DNA from: Dirofilaria immitis
Taxonomy: Eukaryota > Nematoda > Chromadorea > Rhabditida > Onchocercidae
Reading direction: 5' to 3'
Assembly: GCA_024305405.1 (NCBI GenBank)
Contig: JAKNDB010000068.1
Location: forward strand, 10,773,501-10,837,500
Length of the DNA: 64,000 nt
The notes below the pieces were generated by a model. That model searched no databases, was not told where the DNA came from, and was given only the letters and a program-made list of their open reading frames with translations. Of the stretch, positions 13,140 to 25,323 are shown one piece after another. The position numbers were made by a program, and so were the translations under genes. Each line of letters begins with the position of its first letter. Position 1 is the stretch's first letter.

Positions 13140-16100
13140 CCATTTGTCTATCTGTTTGTGTATATATATGAGCAGCACTGATAAATCACTTGTTTTGAAT
13201 CGCAATTACTTTTTAAAAAATTTAGCCGGTGTTTTATTTTTCAATCCTCAAATTTTTCTATTTTTTCCATATTTGTTTATTTTCTAACTTCTATTTCATT
13301 TCATAAACATTCTTCATTACTTACCATCATCTCTCGTAAATTTTAGAATTTAAATTTTATTTAGAACTTTCTAAACATTCAATTAGAATTTCATTCCAAA
13401 GATAAAATTCCTACTTTTTCCACAAATTTTCGTATAAAAATAGAGAAAAGCAGCATTAAAAATGCAATGTTTCTTTTATTATCGTCCCATCATTGATCAG
13501 AATAAAAACTAGCTTTAATAAACTTCAGAAGATCAGATGAAACAAAAATTTGTAAATTGGAATCTTCAATGATAGATTTCTTAATCGAATATTTTTATTT
13601 TCCTAGTAAGTTGAATTCTTTTATCTAATTATCAAAAATATGATAAATGATTTCTTCTTTGAACCAACGAATGAATCAAACGGAATTTTATGATAATCTT
13701 TGGCAAAATTGTGCGCCTTTTCCTGAATGATATTTATCATATTACATGGAATGATTTGGCAATTTTAACGATAAAATCAAATGAAACCGACGATTACCTA
13801 ATGTAGAAAATTTGTAGAACAGGGTCTTTATTAACCACTATTATTAATGATAAGATCATCACTTATTAGCATTTATTATCTGCTATCATTATGTATATTC
13901 AATTGAAACAACTAGTTCTTTCCCCACTATTTTCCGAAAACTTCCTTTGGATTTTTCCAAAGGAAAGCAAACTTTGCTTATTCGACAAGTTATTTTTCGA
14001 CTGCTTTATTCTTTTACAAAGTATCTTTAATACCATCCCTTATTAAGTTTGTCTTTGGACATATTTTTCAAAACTTCAAACGATTGATAGGATACTATTC
14101 TTTAGCAGTACGATCCAGAAGCTGAAATTATCATCATTGTATGAGATAACTTGATTAATACTCCAGTCATAGATATACTATAGCTTTTATTATTTATTTC
14201 GAAAAAATATGAATGGAACGATATCCGTTTTTGGCACTTTTACTTCAGTTGGGATTTTAAAATGTCTAATTCGGCGACTTCATATATTTAAATATATTTT
14301 CACTTTCTTTTATTCGGCGATTTTCCATCCTTCCTCCCTCTTTTATTATAATGGGGAAATACAATGTCTTGTGGAAGAACAATAGCGAACATCTTCTTTG
14401 TCATAAATTTTTGCTTCTTGCAATAAATATTATTAAATATCGTACAAACTTTTATTGCCTCATTTACGACTTGTCCACTTAATGATACTCTATGGCTACT
14501 TTTCCTTTAAACTCTTAACGAGCATTCATTGAATTTTGAATAAAAAATTAGCCAAGACTGTCTGTTTCTTCACTTATTTCTATCTATCCATTCATCTATC
14601 TATCTATCTATATATATATATATATATATATAGATGTATGGAAATAGCGTTATTCCTTATCTGTTTTCTGAAAGTGTTACATATGTATTACGTATGTGCC
14701 TTTATGCATCGTAAGCTTTCTAACAAAATTTATGAAATAAATTTCATTTGCTAAGATTTTATATTATTATTAAGTGAATTCTTTTAATTGTTTTTTTTTT
14801 TGTAAAAAATTTGTTTTTGTCTAATACTCAGGAGATTTTATTTTCAGTTTTTAAAGAATAGAAAATTGCTATATTTTCATCATTCAGTTAACTGAGTTAT
14901 ATTGCAAATATTTGACCTATGAACTATTTAAAATATCTTCGCTAGAAAGCTAAATTGAAAAATTAGAAATTTGTTGCTTGAAAATCAAGCTCAGATAACC
15001 GTAAACTTTGATGAGTCACGATACGGTTGAAAAAAGCAGAAAACTTTATCCAGTGATGAAAACAAATATTTTTCAGTGTTTAATGTGATGTGCTGGGTTA
15101 TCGTGTTGATGCACTTTTCAATGATTTTTGAATTTGACTGGTAGTAAAATCGGTCGGTCATTTATTGTATAAGAAAAAGACTTCATTTCAAAATTTACTA
15201 AAAAACTGTTTCAATAGTTCATCTAATATCGCAGTTTACATTTCATTCATTTCTCGATAACTTAATTCAACGACAGTAATTAATAATATAATTATAATAT
15301 TGAATTGTTAACGAGAAAGAACTGATTGTTGTTCAAACTATCATTATAACATATCTAAAGCTTATTACTTATATAATTACAGTACTATCCTTTTCTGAAA
15401 TGAAAATGTAAAAGTAATATTCTGTCTTCTACCCTAATTATAAGTAATAAGGTTTTTCAGAAGGATAGAAATTAATTAATTCCAATCTCCTAATCGGAAT
15501 CTGAATTGGCAAGATTTTATCGCTTTTAATTTAGACTTTTCTACTTAATTTGTTTTCCAAAAAGTGTTTGTTTTCCTCTTAAAGAAGGTTAAAGAAATTC
15601 ACAGCTTTGTTTGTATGAAAGATCGATCTTGATTTATGTTATCTTTTTAATTATTCCTGGGATTGTCATCACTAAAAAAGTTGAATAATATTGCAATGAG
15701 TTTGTATTGCAATATTATTGAATATTTATTTGATCCAAATAATATGTCGCATAAATAAATCCTGCGACTGCAATCTGATGATTACTCTTGATAATGATTT
15801 GACGTAAGCTTTTCTATTCTTTTTCGCTCTTTGAATTTGAGATTTTAGAATAAACATGTTTATTTCAAATTATTCGCTTATATTTTAAAACAAGTTTTCT
15901 CGGCATTTGGATGCATTTCTAAATCATTGTGCGTTTTCGCAATAATTTTATTCCCATGGAAATTAAAAACTATTTAGAAATGATATGATTGTATGAAAAT
16001 TTAAACTGAAACGATAATATGGTTGATGCAAGTGATGGCACAACATCTATCCTCATAGAAGAATTAGCTACGACTATATTATCTCCCAAATTGGGGCATA

Positions 16101-16356
16101 AAGTCTTCACCGCAGAGTACTTTTTTTTTGGAATCCATTTTCAACTACCTGGTTTTGTTTTAATTAGAATTCACAGTACAGACTCTTATCTTATTCTAGA
16201 TGGATGTTAAAATCTAGCTACTTGAAAAAAAAATGGAAACAATGTTGAAATTTAGAATCTAATTCTACATATCGATTTCAATTAGTTTAGTTTAAAAATT
16301 TTACAGTTCTTTATTTGCGATAAATTTTTATTCTTTACTGGAAATAAAATTTGCAG
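13140..16356. other. No recognised gene; simple repeats and a hairpin
   Basis: This stretch precedes the first recognisable rhotekin exon and should contain its 5' exons (the HR1 region), but none is identifiable by eye. It holds a TCTA/TA microsatellite at 14594-14633 and an inverted repeat at 15681-15721 (arms of about 17 bp around AATAATATTGCAAT with a short loop). An ATG ORF at 16019-16210 begins with a coding-like run (VDASDGTTSILIEELATTIL). It could be an alternative first exon, but its donor phase does not fit the next rhotekin exon. Confidence 0.4.
14594..14633. repeat. (TCTA)n/(TA)n microsatellite
   Basis: Tetranucleotide TCTA repeats grade into a TA dinucleotide run. Simple sequence; no gene content. 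Confidence 0.9.
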
Positions 16357-19300
16357 TGTTCAAAACAAAGGAATGCATCGAATTCCAACTTTATCAAATG
16401 GTCCAAGCAAAGCTCGAATTGGCATTTCTCATTTATCAGTGCCATTAGCTTGGAATAGTGACGAACACTTCGGAACACGTGGAGGTATTTATCTTACTAT
16501 AGAATTTTTTGAATTTGTAAACTTAAACTTAAGATCCTTAATAAGATTTTTGCTGCAAATTATGTTAGAAACCTGGATATTTGGGAAAATTTAGGCCTAA
16601 TTTAAATTTTAATACGCCAAAATGTATATTTTGATGCATCCAATTTAATTCCACTTAGGATAGTCAGCGGAAATGAGTTAATTAACTATAAAATTGGTTA
16701 TTTCACAAGTTGTAGACTTATTCAAGTCTGGATCAATATCTTGAAGAATATCCTTTGATTTCTTTTTACTTCTGTCGTCACATGTGATATGAAATCAATC
16801 CATCGTAGAACAATATAAATATTATTCTGATAATTAAAATTGCCATACAAATATGGTATATCTTGTTAAATATAAATGGTAATTGAGTGAAAAATTCAGA
16901 ATTGGTCATTAGATTTTTTTTTCAGAAGGAAAGTATATTCAATGTTTGTGGCACTTCAAGCCACTAATAATATTAACGACAGTCGTATTGTAACTGCCAT
17001 TGATCGTACATGTACCGATGTGGCGTTCACTGATTCTTTTATTTTGTTTGTTTACTACTTGATCTTTTTCGAAATTTCATGAATTGTTTTTCGCATAGGA
17101 ATATTTCGTCATTATTCATAATTGTCTTTGAGGTCAAGAAGAAACGAATAAATATGTTATCAGCTGCAGGATAGTCAGGAATTTGAGTTTGATATGGTAT
17201 TAAACTAAAAACGATGAAGTTTTAGCGAAAATCAGCCAGTGGATTTCGAAATTGAAATTCAGCTTTACGGATTGCGAACTGATAATGGTGATCATAATCA
17301 GTCATTAAAGCAGAAATTAACTCGATCATTTGGACGACGATTTGGCACTAATTATGTTAGTTGCTTCTTCCTTTAACACGATTAGTATCATATTAAATAA
17401 AATAAAATTTCTTTTTCAATCTTTCGAAATTTAGGGGATTTTGAAGGTAAGCTTCTCGCATAATTGATGGAATTTAGAAGACAAATTGGTTGAGTGATGA
17501 TTTGATTTCATTCGATCCGTTAATGAATGATGAAGGTGGTAGTAGTGGTGGCAGTCAGGATGGGTCACATAATAAACATTTTCATCTGTTAGGTCGGACA
17601 ACATTAACTTTGAATGATGCGAAACCGAAAGCTGGAATTTACGACCTTCATCTGTCACCAAATGGTACTTATTGAAATCCATTCTGCAACTGATAAGAGC
17701 ATATATTTCTGAAACTGTCCTCACATTTCTTCCTTGCTCCATGTAATCTCCTCTATCAGATTGAGAAAGTATCGAATTCAAAACTTAATTTTTAATCAAC
17801 ACTAATTTCTGGTAAAGATGACATAAAATTTAACTTTTATAAATTCTTTTGAGATATTGTCATGATTGCACAAGATTTAATGGGAATAAATATAGAAAAG
17901 TTCGTCCTATGTTATCATGTTTATGTAGTAAAATTTACTATTATTGATTTCGGAATTGTGGGAAGGGAAAACATGTTTTGTGTTCTGCTTACACTACAAT
18001 TCATAACAGTTTACTAATCCCCAAACATTTTTTTATTTGAAAAATTACAGAAATTCTGGAAAAAATAGATTTTGGCCTTCAAAGGTAATAAATTTTATTG
18101 CATAAATTATTAAGCAAAACCTTCGAGATTTCGTTAAATTTTTTCTATGATTGCTATAAAATTAAATTATTATTAGCATTTCCAGCGGCCAATTATGGTC
18201 CACCATTATATGGTCATATTCGATGTCGGATTGTTGCCCAACCAAATTCAGTAGCAATGCCCTTATCAGATGGTATTTTAACAATCAAACCTGTGGGTTA
18301 TGATTATTTATATCAGAACATGCGCTGCAGATTACAGGTTTATATTATCTTAACAAGCAGGAGTTATATGGCAATGATTTTGAAAAAGTAGGGGAATCGT
18401 TTTAAATTTTTCTTAAAAAGTGAGAAATTTTCTGCAGGCTGGTGTCTTACGATGTTCAGCAAGCAGTTCATTACATTCACAAGATCAAACTCATCTTCAC
18501 ATCTATATCAACAAGGTAAGCGAATGTGTAAGAAATTTCAGTAATCAATAGTAATCGATTTGTGTCTGGGTAGATTAGGATTAATACTTAAAGATTTCAC
18601 TAGTAAATACGGTATAAATCAGCTAGGAGACTTTTCTGGATCGATTGGTCCTACTATTACAGGGATTAAAAATATATTTTGCTATTTTTCACTAAAAAAG
18701 TTAAAAATAAAAAAGTTACTAGTAAAATTCTTGTACACTCAAAGCTATCGTGTCTCTATTTGACATTTGATCTTCCAGTTATGCCATCTTTAATTCAATG
18801 CTTGCTTTACATTTTACAAGAGAAATACAATTTAAAAATGATGGATTTTCTGACAGTCAGGATAAACTTTTAGTTCAATTTTCAGTTGAAATTTCAGGAT
18901 TCAAAGGTATTAGCATGTAAACATCAGCGAAGTATTATTGTAACCTCAGATCGTTATTTGGCTGGGGCAAAACGAGACAAGCAATTTATCTTGACATCCT
19001 ATAGTGAAGAAGATATTGCTGCGTGGAGGCATGCTATTAATTTGCAAATTGCTGACTGCGGTTCGTTAAATTTGCCTGATTTTCAGTGATGAAATTCTTC
19101 AAAAAAATCGCTAATTTTTACTTAAGAATTTCATAAATTTTTGTTTCTCGTTTGAGTTTTCAAGGCCGATGATTTAAAATTAGTGACAGTTTATTCCTCA
19201 TATTCATTACAAAATCTTCATAGTTCTTTTTGACGATAAAAGTTTTTCTTATATTACATTTAAAATAAGTGAAAAGGAAAATATCAGAGTCTTTCTAAAC

Positions 19301-21153
19301 AGAAATCTGCATGCTAAATGGATGGATAATCGTGAATTAACAGTTAATTATTTTACAGAACAATGGGGTGAATTTGCCGTTTCGTCGATAAGACTAACTA
19401 TTGAACCGGATCGTCCGGATATAGTAATTTTATCACGGACGAATGGCCGCCGATTATACGATGAAATTCAAATTCAGGTCAACGGTAAACAACTGACCCT
19501 GTTTCCGACTGTTTTTTCCTCACAGTTCGGATTTATTACAATTTGTTCAATTCTGATGAAAATTTCATATTATTGTTGTTTCTTTCCATCATTCCCTTCG
19601 CCTTAAATTATCACAAATCAAGCTCTCCATTTCATTTCCAATTTTCCGTTAAATTAACTATTAATTTTGCTTGAGAAACTTTTCAAAACTTACTAACGTT
19701 TTAAATATTTGAAGATTTATATCATATTTATACTATTTATGAACCATATCAGTGATATTATCTATCCAATAATTTTATACTATTGTTATTATAGTGTACT
19801 CCTATATTATCAATTATTGCATCGAATATAAGAAGGGAAGAAAAATATTATCAATCGTAAATAATACGTGAATCAAAGAACACATTGTGTAATATTATAA
19901 GTGAAAAGTATACATTGTTGTTTCTGTTATTATAAAAATTAACAAATTTATAGGTACTATGCAGGAATTTTGAAGACTAATACATGTAGTCCACATCGTA
20001 ATCTTACGATGGATTCCTCCAAGATGGTTTCATTTGCTCCAACAACGAAACCCGTACAAACTGCTCCATCAGGACGCAGGCGGACTAATCGTTCTCATGT
20101 GCGTAATCTCTTTCAGGTAGATATTTTTGTTTCTCTTATTTTCTCATTTTTTATTTATCCTATAAAAAGTATACGTTTTAATATTTATGTTACAGCCGAT
20201 AAATGATACCGAATATCGTTATGTAATCAACCTACCAGTTAGAGAAATACGAACCTCTCAGAAAACCAATGGATTTTCCTCAAAATCGATCAACAATGGC
20301 TGTGAGTATTTTAATTAATAATTTCAAATATTATTCACGAAAATATGAAATTTTTTTATAACAGAAAGATATAAAAACATATAATTTTAAATTAGAAGTT
20401 CACAAATGTGAATGAAATTAATTTATTAGCTAATTATCTATATCGAGTCCACGATTTACGTAAATTAAGATTTAAAAAATAATCCAAAATAAAAGTATAA
20501 ATCAATAACTTATCCACACTGCTCTTTTGTCGTCGTCAATATCTTACTGTGCATTTTCAATAATCTGATATAAGGCAGATCGTCTTAATCTTATACTATG
20601 ATAATATTATTATAATCGTTATATGTTATGATTACTAATTTAGTTTTTACGACTTTGTCTTTCTATTCCATAAACATATTCAAAATATAATTATGCTGGA
20701 ACAAGTTGTAACACTAATATAATAATAAGATGATAATAATTTTTTTAGATAATAAAAATGATCTATTACCGTGCATGGATGAAGGACAGTACATTGACCT
20801 AGATGAAAAGGTATGCATTTGATAACATATCTCTTTTTTCATTTAATTCTTATTATGAATAAAAGATTTATTGTAAAGTCCAAAAGTATTAGGATAATTT
20901 ATGATATGAGCTTCGTTCAGGATTGTGTAAAGAGCTATGCGAAGTGTAACTGTTGCACTACCTAGGTCTAAAGATTTTGATATTTTTAGAATACATACTT
21001 TGTTTTCGATTGCAGAATACTACTCGAACCGACATTTACGATGAAATTCCGGAAAACTGGTCAGAAAATTTCTTTAAAAGTTTTAAAAGAAGCTTCCAAA
21101 GATCGTTCGGCGTTTTAAAACACCGTAAATCTCTTGAAGTATCTCGTTTCTAA
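16357..21153 (+). CDS. rtkn-1: Rhotekin-like Rho-effector scaffold with PH domain (5' incomplete)
   Basis: Cytosolic/cortical scaffold that in animals binds GTP-Rho. Exons: 16357-16484, 16926-17045, 17226-17355, (17435-17446), 17478-17664, 18186-18337, 18438-18515, 18898-19085, 19288-19500, 19954-20116, 20196-20301, 20749-20810, 21016-21153. Landmarks shared with vertebrate rhotekin in order: ARIGISHLSVPLAW, DRTCTDVAFTDSFIF, VDFEIEIQLYGL, HLLGRTTLTLNDAK, PPLYGHIRCRIVAQPNS, then a PH domain ending ILTSYSEEDIAAWRHAINLQ. The tail is long and basic (FKSFKRSFQRSFGVLKHRKS). Phases agree at every junction except 16484/16926, which is short by one base. About 555 residues are visible; N-terminal HR1 exons were not found. 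Anillin, which has a related AH-PH architecture, is the alternative, but the PLYGHIRCRIVAQP block favours rhotekin. Confidence 0.87.
17435..17446 (+). other. Possible 12-nt microexon in rhotekin
   Basis: TTAG then 12 nt (GGG ATT TTG AAG) then GTAAGC. It has both splice signals, is a multiple of three and keeps frame with the flanking exons. The following intron would be only 31 nt (17447-17477), below the usual nematode minimum. The direct 17355-to-17478 splice is therefore a strong alternative. Confidence 0.3.
18886..18897 (+). promoter_or_regulatory. Tandem in-frame splice acceptors in rhotekin PH domain
   Basis: Two good acceptors lie 12 nt apart: TTTTCAG ending at 18885 and ATTTCAG ending at 18897. 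Both are phase 0, so using the first adds four residues (LKFQ) after INK in the PH domain. Alternative use would change a loop without breaking the frame. Confidence 0.5.
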
Positions 21154-22020
21154 ACTTCAAATACGCAATCTAATCATTTATGTTGGCTTGGTAATATTTT
21201 ATTTTTCTTTCTATTTTGAGGTATTTCTTATAATCGAGGTAATGGATAAATTGGATAAATTTAATTTTGTGAATATCGAAGAAATTAGAATTGTAATGTC
21301 GAGAATTTTTTAGAATATAAAATGTTTCTTTAGTTTGCTGATTCATTGAATAAGATGCTTGTTTTGATATTAATATTGTTTTATGTAAAAGGATGTTATT
21401 TTTATTCCAATTCAGTTTAAATATAAAACTAAAGCAGAAATTTCATCTTTTCTGATAAAATTCTCCCTATTGTTGAATTAATTTATTGGCTCATAATTGA
21501 GATTTTTCTGTTGTTTAATCATTTAAATATCCAAAAGTAATATCTGTTCCTATTATTATATTCTATCTTTTATTAATAATATATATTTACTCCTTCGAAG
21601 AATAATGATATTTGTATTGTGTATAAATGCGAATATGATAATTATGATTATATTCATTTCGAAATTGTCATTATAACATGGATAAGGTTATTTCAATTTC
21701 AATTTTAAGCTTTAAGTATGAAATTAGCATAGAGAAAGAATATTAAATTTCATGGGAGATTAAGATAAGCAAATGTTTATGCAATTATTGAAAGGCTTTA
21801 ATATTAATTGAAAAAATCCAAAACAATTGTTTTCAAGCTCCGAGCTTAATCGATAACTCTGAAATGACAAAGTCACCATGCTGCACTAAATTGAGACATA
21901 TCCTGAAATTTTGTTGTAATGAAATATGGAAGAAAAGAAAGTTTGATACCTTATTCTCGTTTTCGTTATGATCACATAATTTGCAAAAGGATTTTCGAGA
22001 AGTGAAAGAATTATAAGTGA

Positions 22021-23745
22021 TTATAAATTTTGCATATTTTTGCTGACACCAATCATGGAACGTAACTCATCCATAGTATTATCTTTCATCAAGTCATTTG
22101 CAATACTATCCAAATGTCGCTTCGGATCAAAATGACTAACTTATTTTGCTTCAATTTCAGCTTTTGACAATAATTCGATTTCTCCAACTTTCTTTCTACT
22201 TCTTTTTCATTTACATGGCTTTTCGGTAAACCTACATATTATTTAGTTCCATCCCTTATTGAAAAAAGAAAAAAATATTCCTTTACCTTAATTGTAAAGT
22301 TTAATAATTTTGACCATTTCTTGCATATTTATTAAATTATTTTTTATTATAATCTCGAAATTATTTGGTGTAATTCCTCGACCCAATTTTCCGTATGTAA
22401 ACTTTACAACATTTGGTGTTCCTTGACTGTTAACTTGAAGCTTATCGTTGTTGAATAATAGCTGAAATAAAAAATCTAACTTACCCAAATGAAATTAAAG
22501 AAAATATTGGATAGAATGGGTTAATATTTAAATCAAATTCAGGAGATCGGACTTGTAGACGAACTGTGATACGTCATAATCGAAACAGAAATTATTTATT
22601 ATTTTCTGAAGGTTGGTTTTGGATCAAACTTGAAAGGATCAACTCTGCTTCCAATCTTATGGAAAATTTCTCACGAAAAAATCTTTTACCAAGTCCATGA
22701 AGTTGCTCAGCGACTGGTTGTTTTACGAAACGTTCCAAGTTGGAAGTAGTTTGGCGTGATTCCTGAAAAGATGCCAATATGCTTTGAGTGCCTACGACAA
22801 AATTCAATTCCAAAATATTTGATCCGACAGTACGAAATGCATCGATTAGTATCTAAAGTATAGCCAATTTTGATGATACCTGCTGATGTCTTTTAGTGAT
22901 TCAATGATGAAAGATAAGTTTGAAAGATGTTTACCTTTCCTTTGATCAATTCTACTGGATCAATAACCAAAGCAACAGGATGATCACTGAGCGGTTCAAA
23001 ACTTTGTTGTGTGGCGATATCAATATTGATGGGATCGGATAATCAACAACCGAATCTTTGATGTGCCGATCGATAATCATTTTGGTTCGTCCTGTACGAT
23101 TTAATATTTCCAGCATTTTAGTCTGATATACCGAATCGATTGGTTTCACAGATAAATCCCAAAATTTTATTGTTTATTAAGAAAAATTGATATGCAATAT
23201 AAAATGATTATCGAAATAATTTAAATAAAACGGATTTTTTTGAAGCTAATCAAACTTTCTTTTTTTTTCGATCATATTGAATTTATTGATAAACCATCTA
23301 TACATATAATAAGAGCGATTAACAAAGAATTAAAAATGTTAAAACTGTTCAAAGAAATAAATTTGAAGTAGCAATTCCTTCTTTATCTTTTTAGAAGCCT
23401 TAAAATCCCTGAATTTTCTTTCTTTCTGGCATTTTTTCTGCAGTTATATTTCTTACCTTATTCTATTCTTGTGCACTCATATCTAGGCTTCACTTCAGTT
23501 CTATTCTGCTCTTTTCATAAATTGTATTTTTAAAAAAAAATTTTGTTCCATACTTTTTTAAAAAATTTTGTTCCATATTTTTTTAAATTTTATTCCATAT
23601 GCTGTAGCATAGCAAATACATCAACAACGCTGGATATAAAATCATCGACAAATTCGCCTATCGTAAGCCTCATTAGCTAAAGATTTTGCTGCAGTTACAA
23701 CTGATAATAATTATCAAATTGAGTAAGCATTGCAGATACACGAAT
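22021..23745 (-). pseudogene. Decayed paralogue of proteasome lid deubiquitinase Rpn11/PSMD14
   Basis: Fragments appear in Rpn11 order on the minus strand. About 23745-23595 reads GEFVDDF..VVDVFAM (MPN start); 23150-22935 reads KPIDSVYQTKMLEILNRTGR then, in another frame, [19 protein letters not shown]; 22852-22592 reads ILIDAFR, ESRQTTSNL and QLHGL; 22345-22286 reads INMQEMVKIIKLYN; 22200-22021 reads HFDPKRHLDSIANDLM and a tail. Splice sites remain (AAAG|GTAAAC at 22935; CTTTAG before 22852), so it is a DNA-level duplicate, not a retrocopy. The JAMM zinc site is ruined: the HSHPGFGCWLSG-equivalent stretch is frameshifted, the two His ligands are not in order and Trp is TGA. Further stops interrupt the first and last fragments. 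Some single-base shifts could be assembly error, but the divergence and lost zinc ligands could not. Confidence 0.8.
23530..23600. repeat. Short tandem repeat unit (A)nTTTTGTTCCATA
   Basis: Three diverged copies of a ~25-bp A/T-rich unit ending in GTTCCATA or ATTCCATA. It lies at the edge of the first Rpn11-like fragment and may have disrupted it. Confidence 0.6.
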
Positions 23746-23749
23746 TGAT

Positions 23750-25130
23750 TATTATTTATTGGGGACTGAAACTTTGAAATTTGAAACAGGGTCAGGCACT
23801 TGATGAAAATTAGAGATATTAATTAAAACTTTTCCATAATTAATTTTATGGTTATTAAAAAGTTCAGCCATACCAAGCTTCTTATTTTGAATCATTTCCT
23901 GTCATTAATTTAGTTCATCTATTTGCACAACCTTAAGCAAATGATTTTTATTAAGTACCAATCAACGATGTTAGACTTCCTACTAATTTGATCGTATCTG
24001 CAAGGATACTCATTTGAAGAGATTTGATTGTCTGTCTGATTGCAAGCTAAACACAACCAGCTATCCTTCGTTTATTTGATGTTACATTGTTCTTTCCTTA
24101 TCATTTATCTTTATCTTTAGATGGTGAAATATATTTTAAACATTTACTAATTAATAATATGGATAATTTATAGAATATGTTGAAATAGCAATAGCGCATC
24201 CACTATAAGAATAGCAGTACGACCATAGGATTTTAAGAAGAGTAAATGATATTTTAGCATATCCTAAGGTGCTGACTTTTGATAATCATAGTTGATATCA
24301 TTGATATCGCGGTCATCATTGTATTTATTTTACTTCATTACACTTATTATTTTACAAACTATTTCTTATTTTAATCCAATATTGGAATAAAATCAATGAA
24401 GGCTTATAAAATTAATTGGGAAAAAAATTCATGGGATAAATTAAAATATGCTTGTTTGAAACTTCCCATAATATCTTTCATCACCAGTTTGTTGCACTTC
24501 CTATAAACAAAAGGCGATAGGATCCGAATTTAAGAAGAGAATAATGTGATTATATAATTTTATTTGAGATAAATCAAATATGAGTTACAAAGAATTTTGA
24601 GAATATTTATATAATACTTTTTACGCTGAACTTTTACCTAGTTGTTCACGATCATCGTGATACACCTTCATACATGTTCTATATTCATTTTAACAGAGAT
24701 GAAATCAAAGAATCGTCGAAACTATGCGAGTTATCATAACATACATTATTAAAACGGTTAATCGAAGCAATCGCTGCATAGCATTTAGGAAACTCGATTT
24801 GACGTTAGTTGTCCTCTTGAAATAGTTTTTGCAATTTCGTTTTGACAACTTCTAAATCCAAAGTTTGAAAATCCCAGAATTCTAATTACTTTCATCTTCG
24901 CCAAATAGGTAAGCGGAACAGTCTAGAAATTTCATTTCGTGTATATGTGCGATTAGTACACATATTTTATGGTTTGGAAGCATGGTTTGGAAAATAGGTT
25001 TGAGGAGGATGACAGGAATTGCAAAATGTTTGGCATAATTTCTTATCGGATTTTATTTATATGAGACATAAGGGTTTATGGCCATTTCCAGAATGCTCCT
25101 CTATGGGTCACTCTAATTCACAATTCTTTA
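23750..25130. other. Intergenic, nothing recognised
   Basis: Between the Rpn11-like remnant and the MAGUK gene. No conserved exon is evident; promoters and 5' exons of the MAGUK gene may lie here. Confidence 0.4.
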
Positions 25131-25136
25131 TTGCAG

Positions 25137-25207
25137 TGATAGTTCTGGTTTTTGGTTATCTCCTGATACTTTGAATGATCAATTGAAAGAATTCATCATT
25201 TCCGATT
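25137..25207 (+). CDS. Candidate upstream exon of the MAGUK gene
   Basis: A strong acceptor (TTATTGCAG ending at 25136) is followed by an open run reading SSGFWLSPDTLNDQLKEF and a GTAAAT donor at 25208. It sits just upstream of the first confident MAGUK exon on the same strand. Its end phase misses the next exon by one base, so it needs either a missing base or another partner. No family resemblance is claimed. Confidence 0.3.
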
Positions 25208-25323
25208 GTAAATTACGCACTGTTAAAATTTATGCGATGCGCAGAAAATGCTTTATCTAGCAATCATGGCACGTGATTCATGTCATTTTTTGACAGTCTT
25301 ATGAATTTTCTATGAAGTTTCAG

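Noticed and set aside
12979..13287. ORFs on both strands at the TG repeat
   Set aside because: Mostly microsatellite translation (Val/Cys or His/Thr runs); only the flank upstream of the decayed block is of interest.
16019..16210. ATG ORF as first exon of rhotekin
   Set aside because: The first 35 codons look coding, but the donor phase does not match the next exon and no HR1 similarity is visible. Left as a note only.
17431..17781. 116-codon minus-strand ORF
   Set aside because: Shadow of the conserved rhotekin exon at 17478-17664 on the plus strand.
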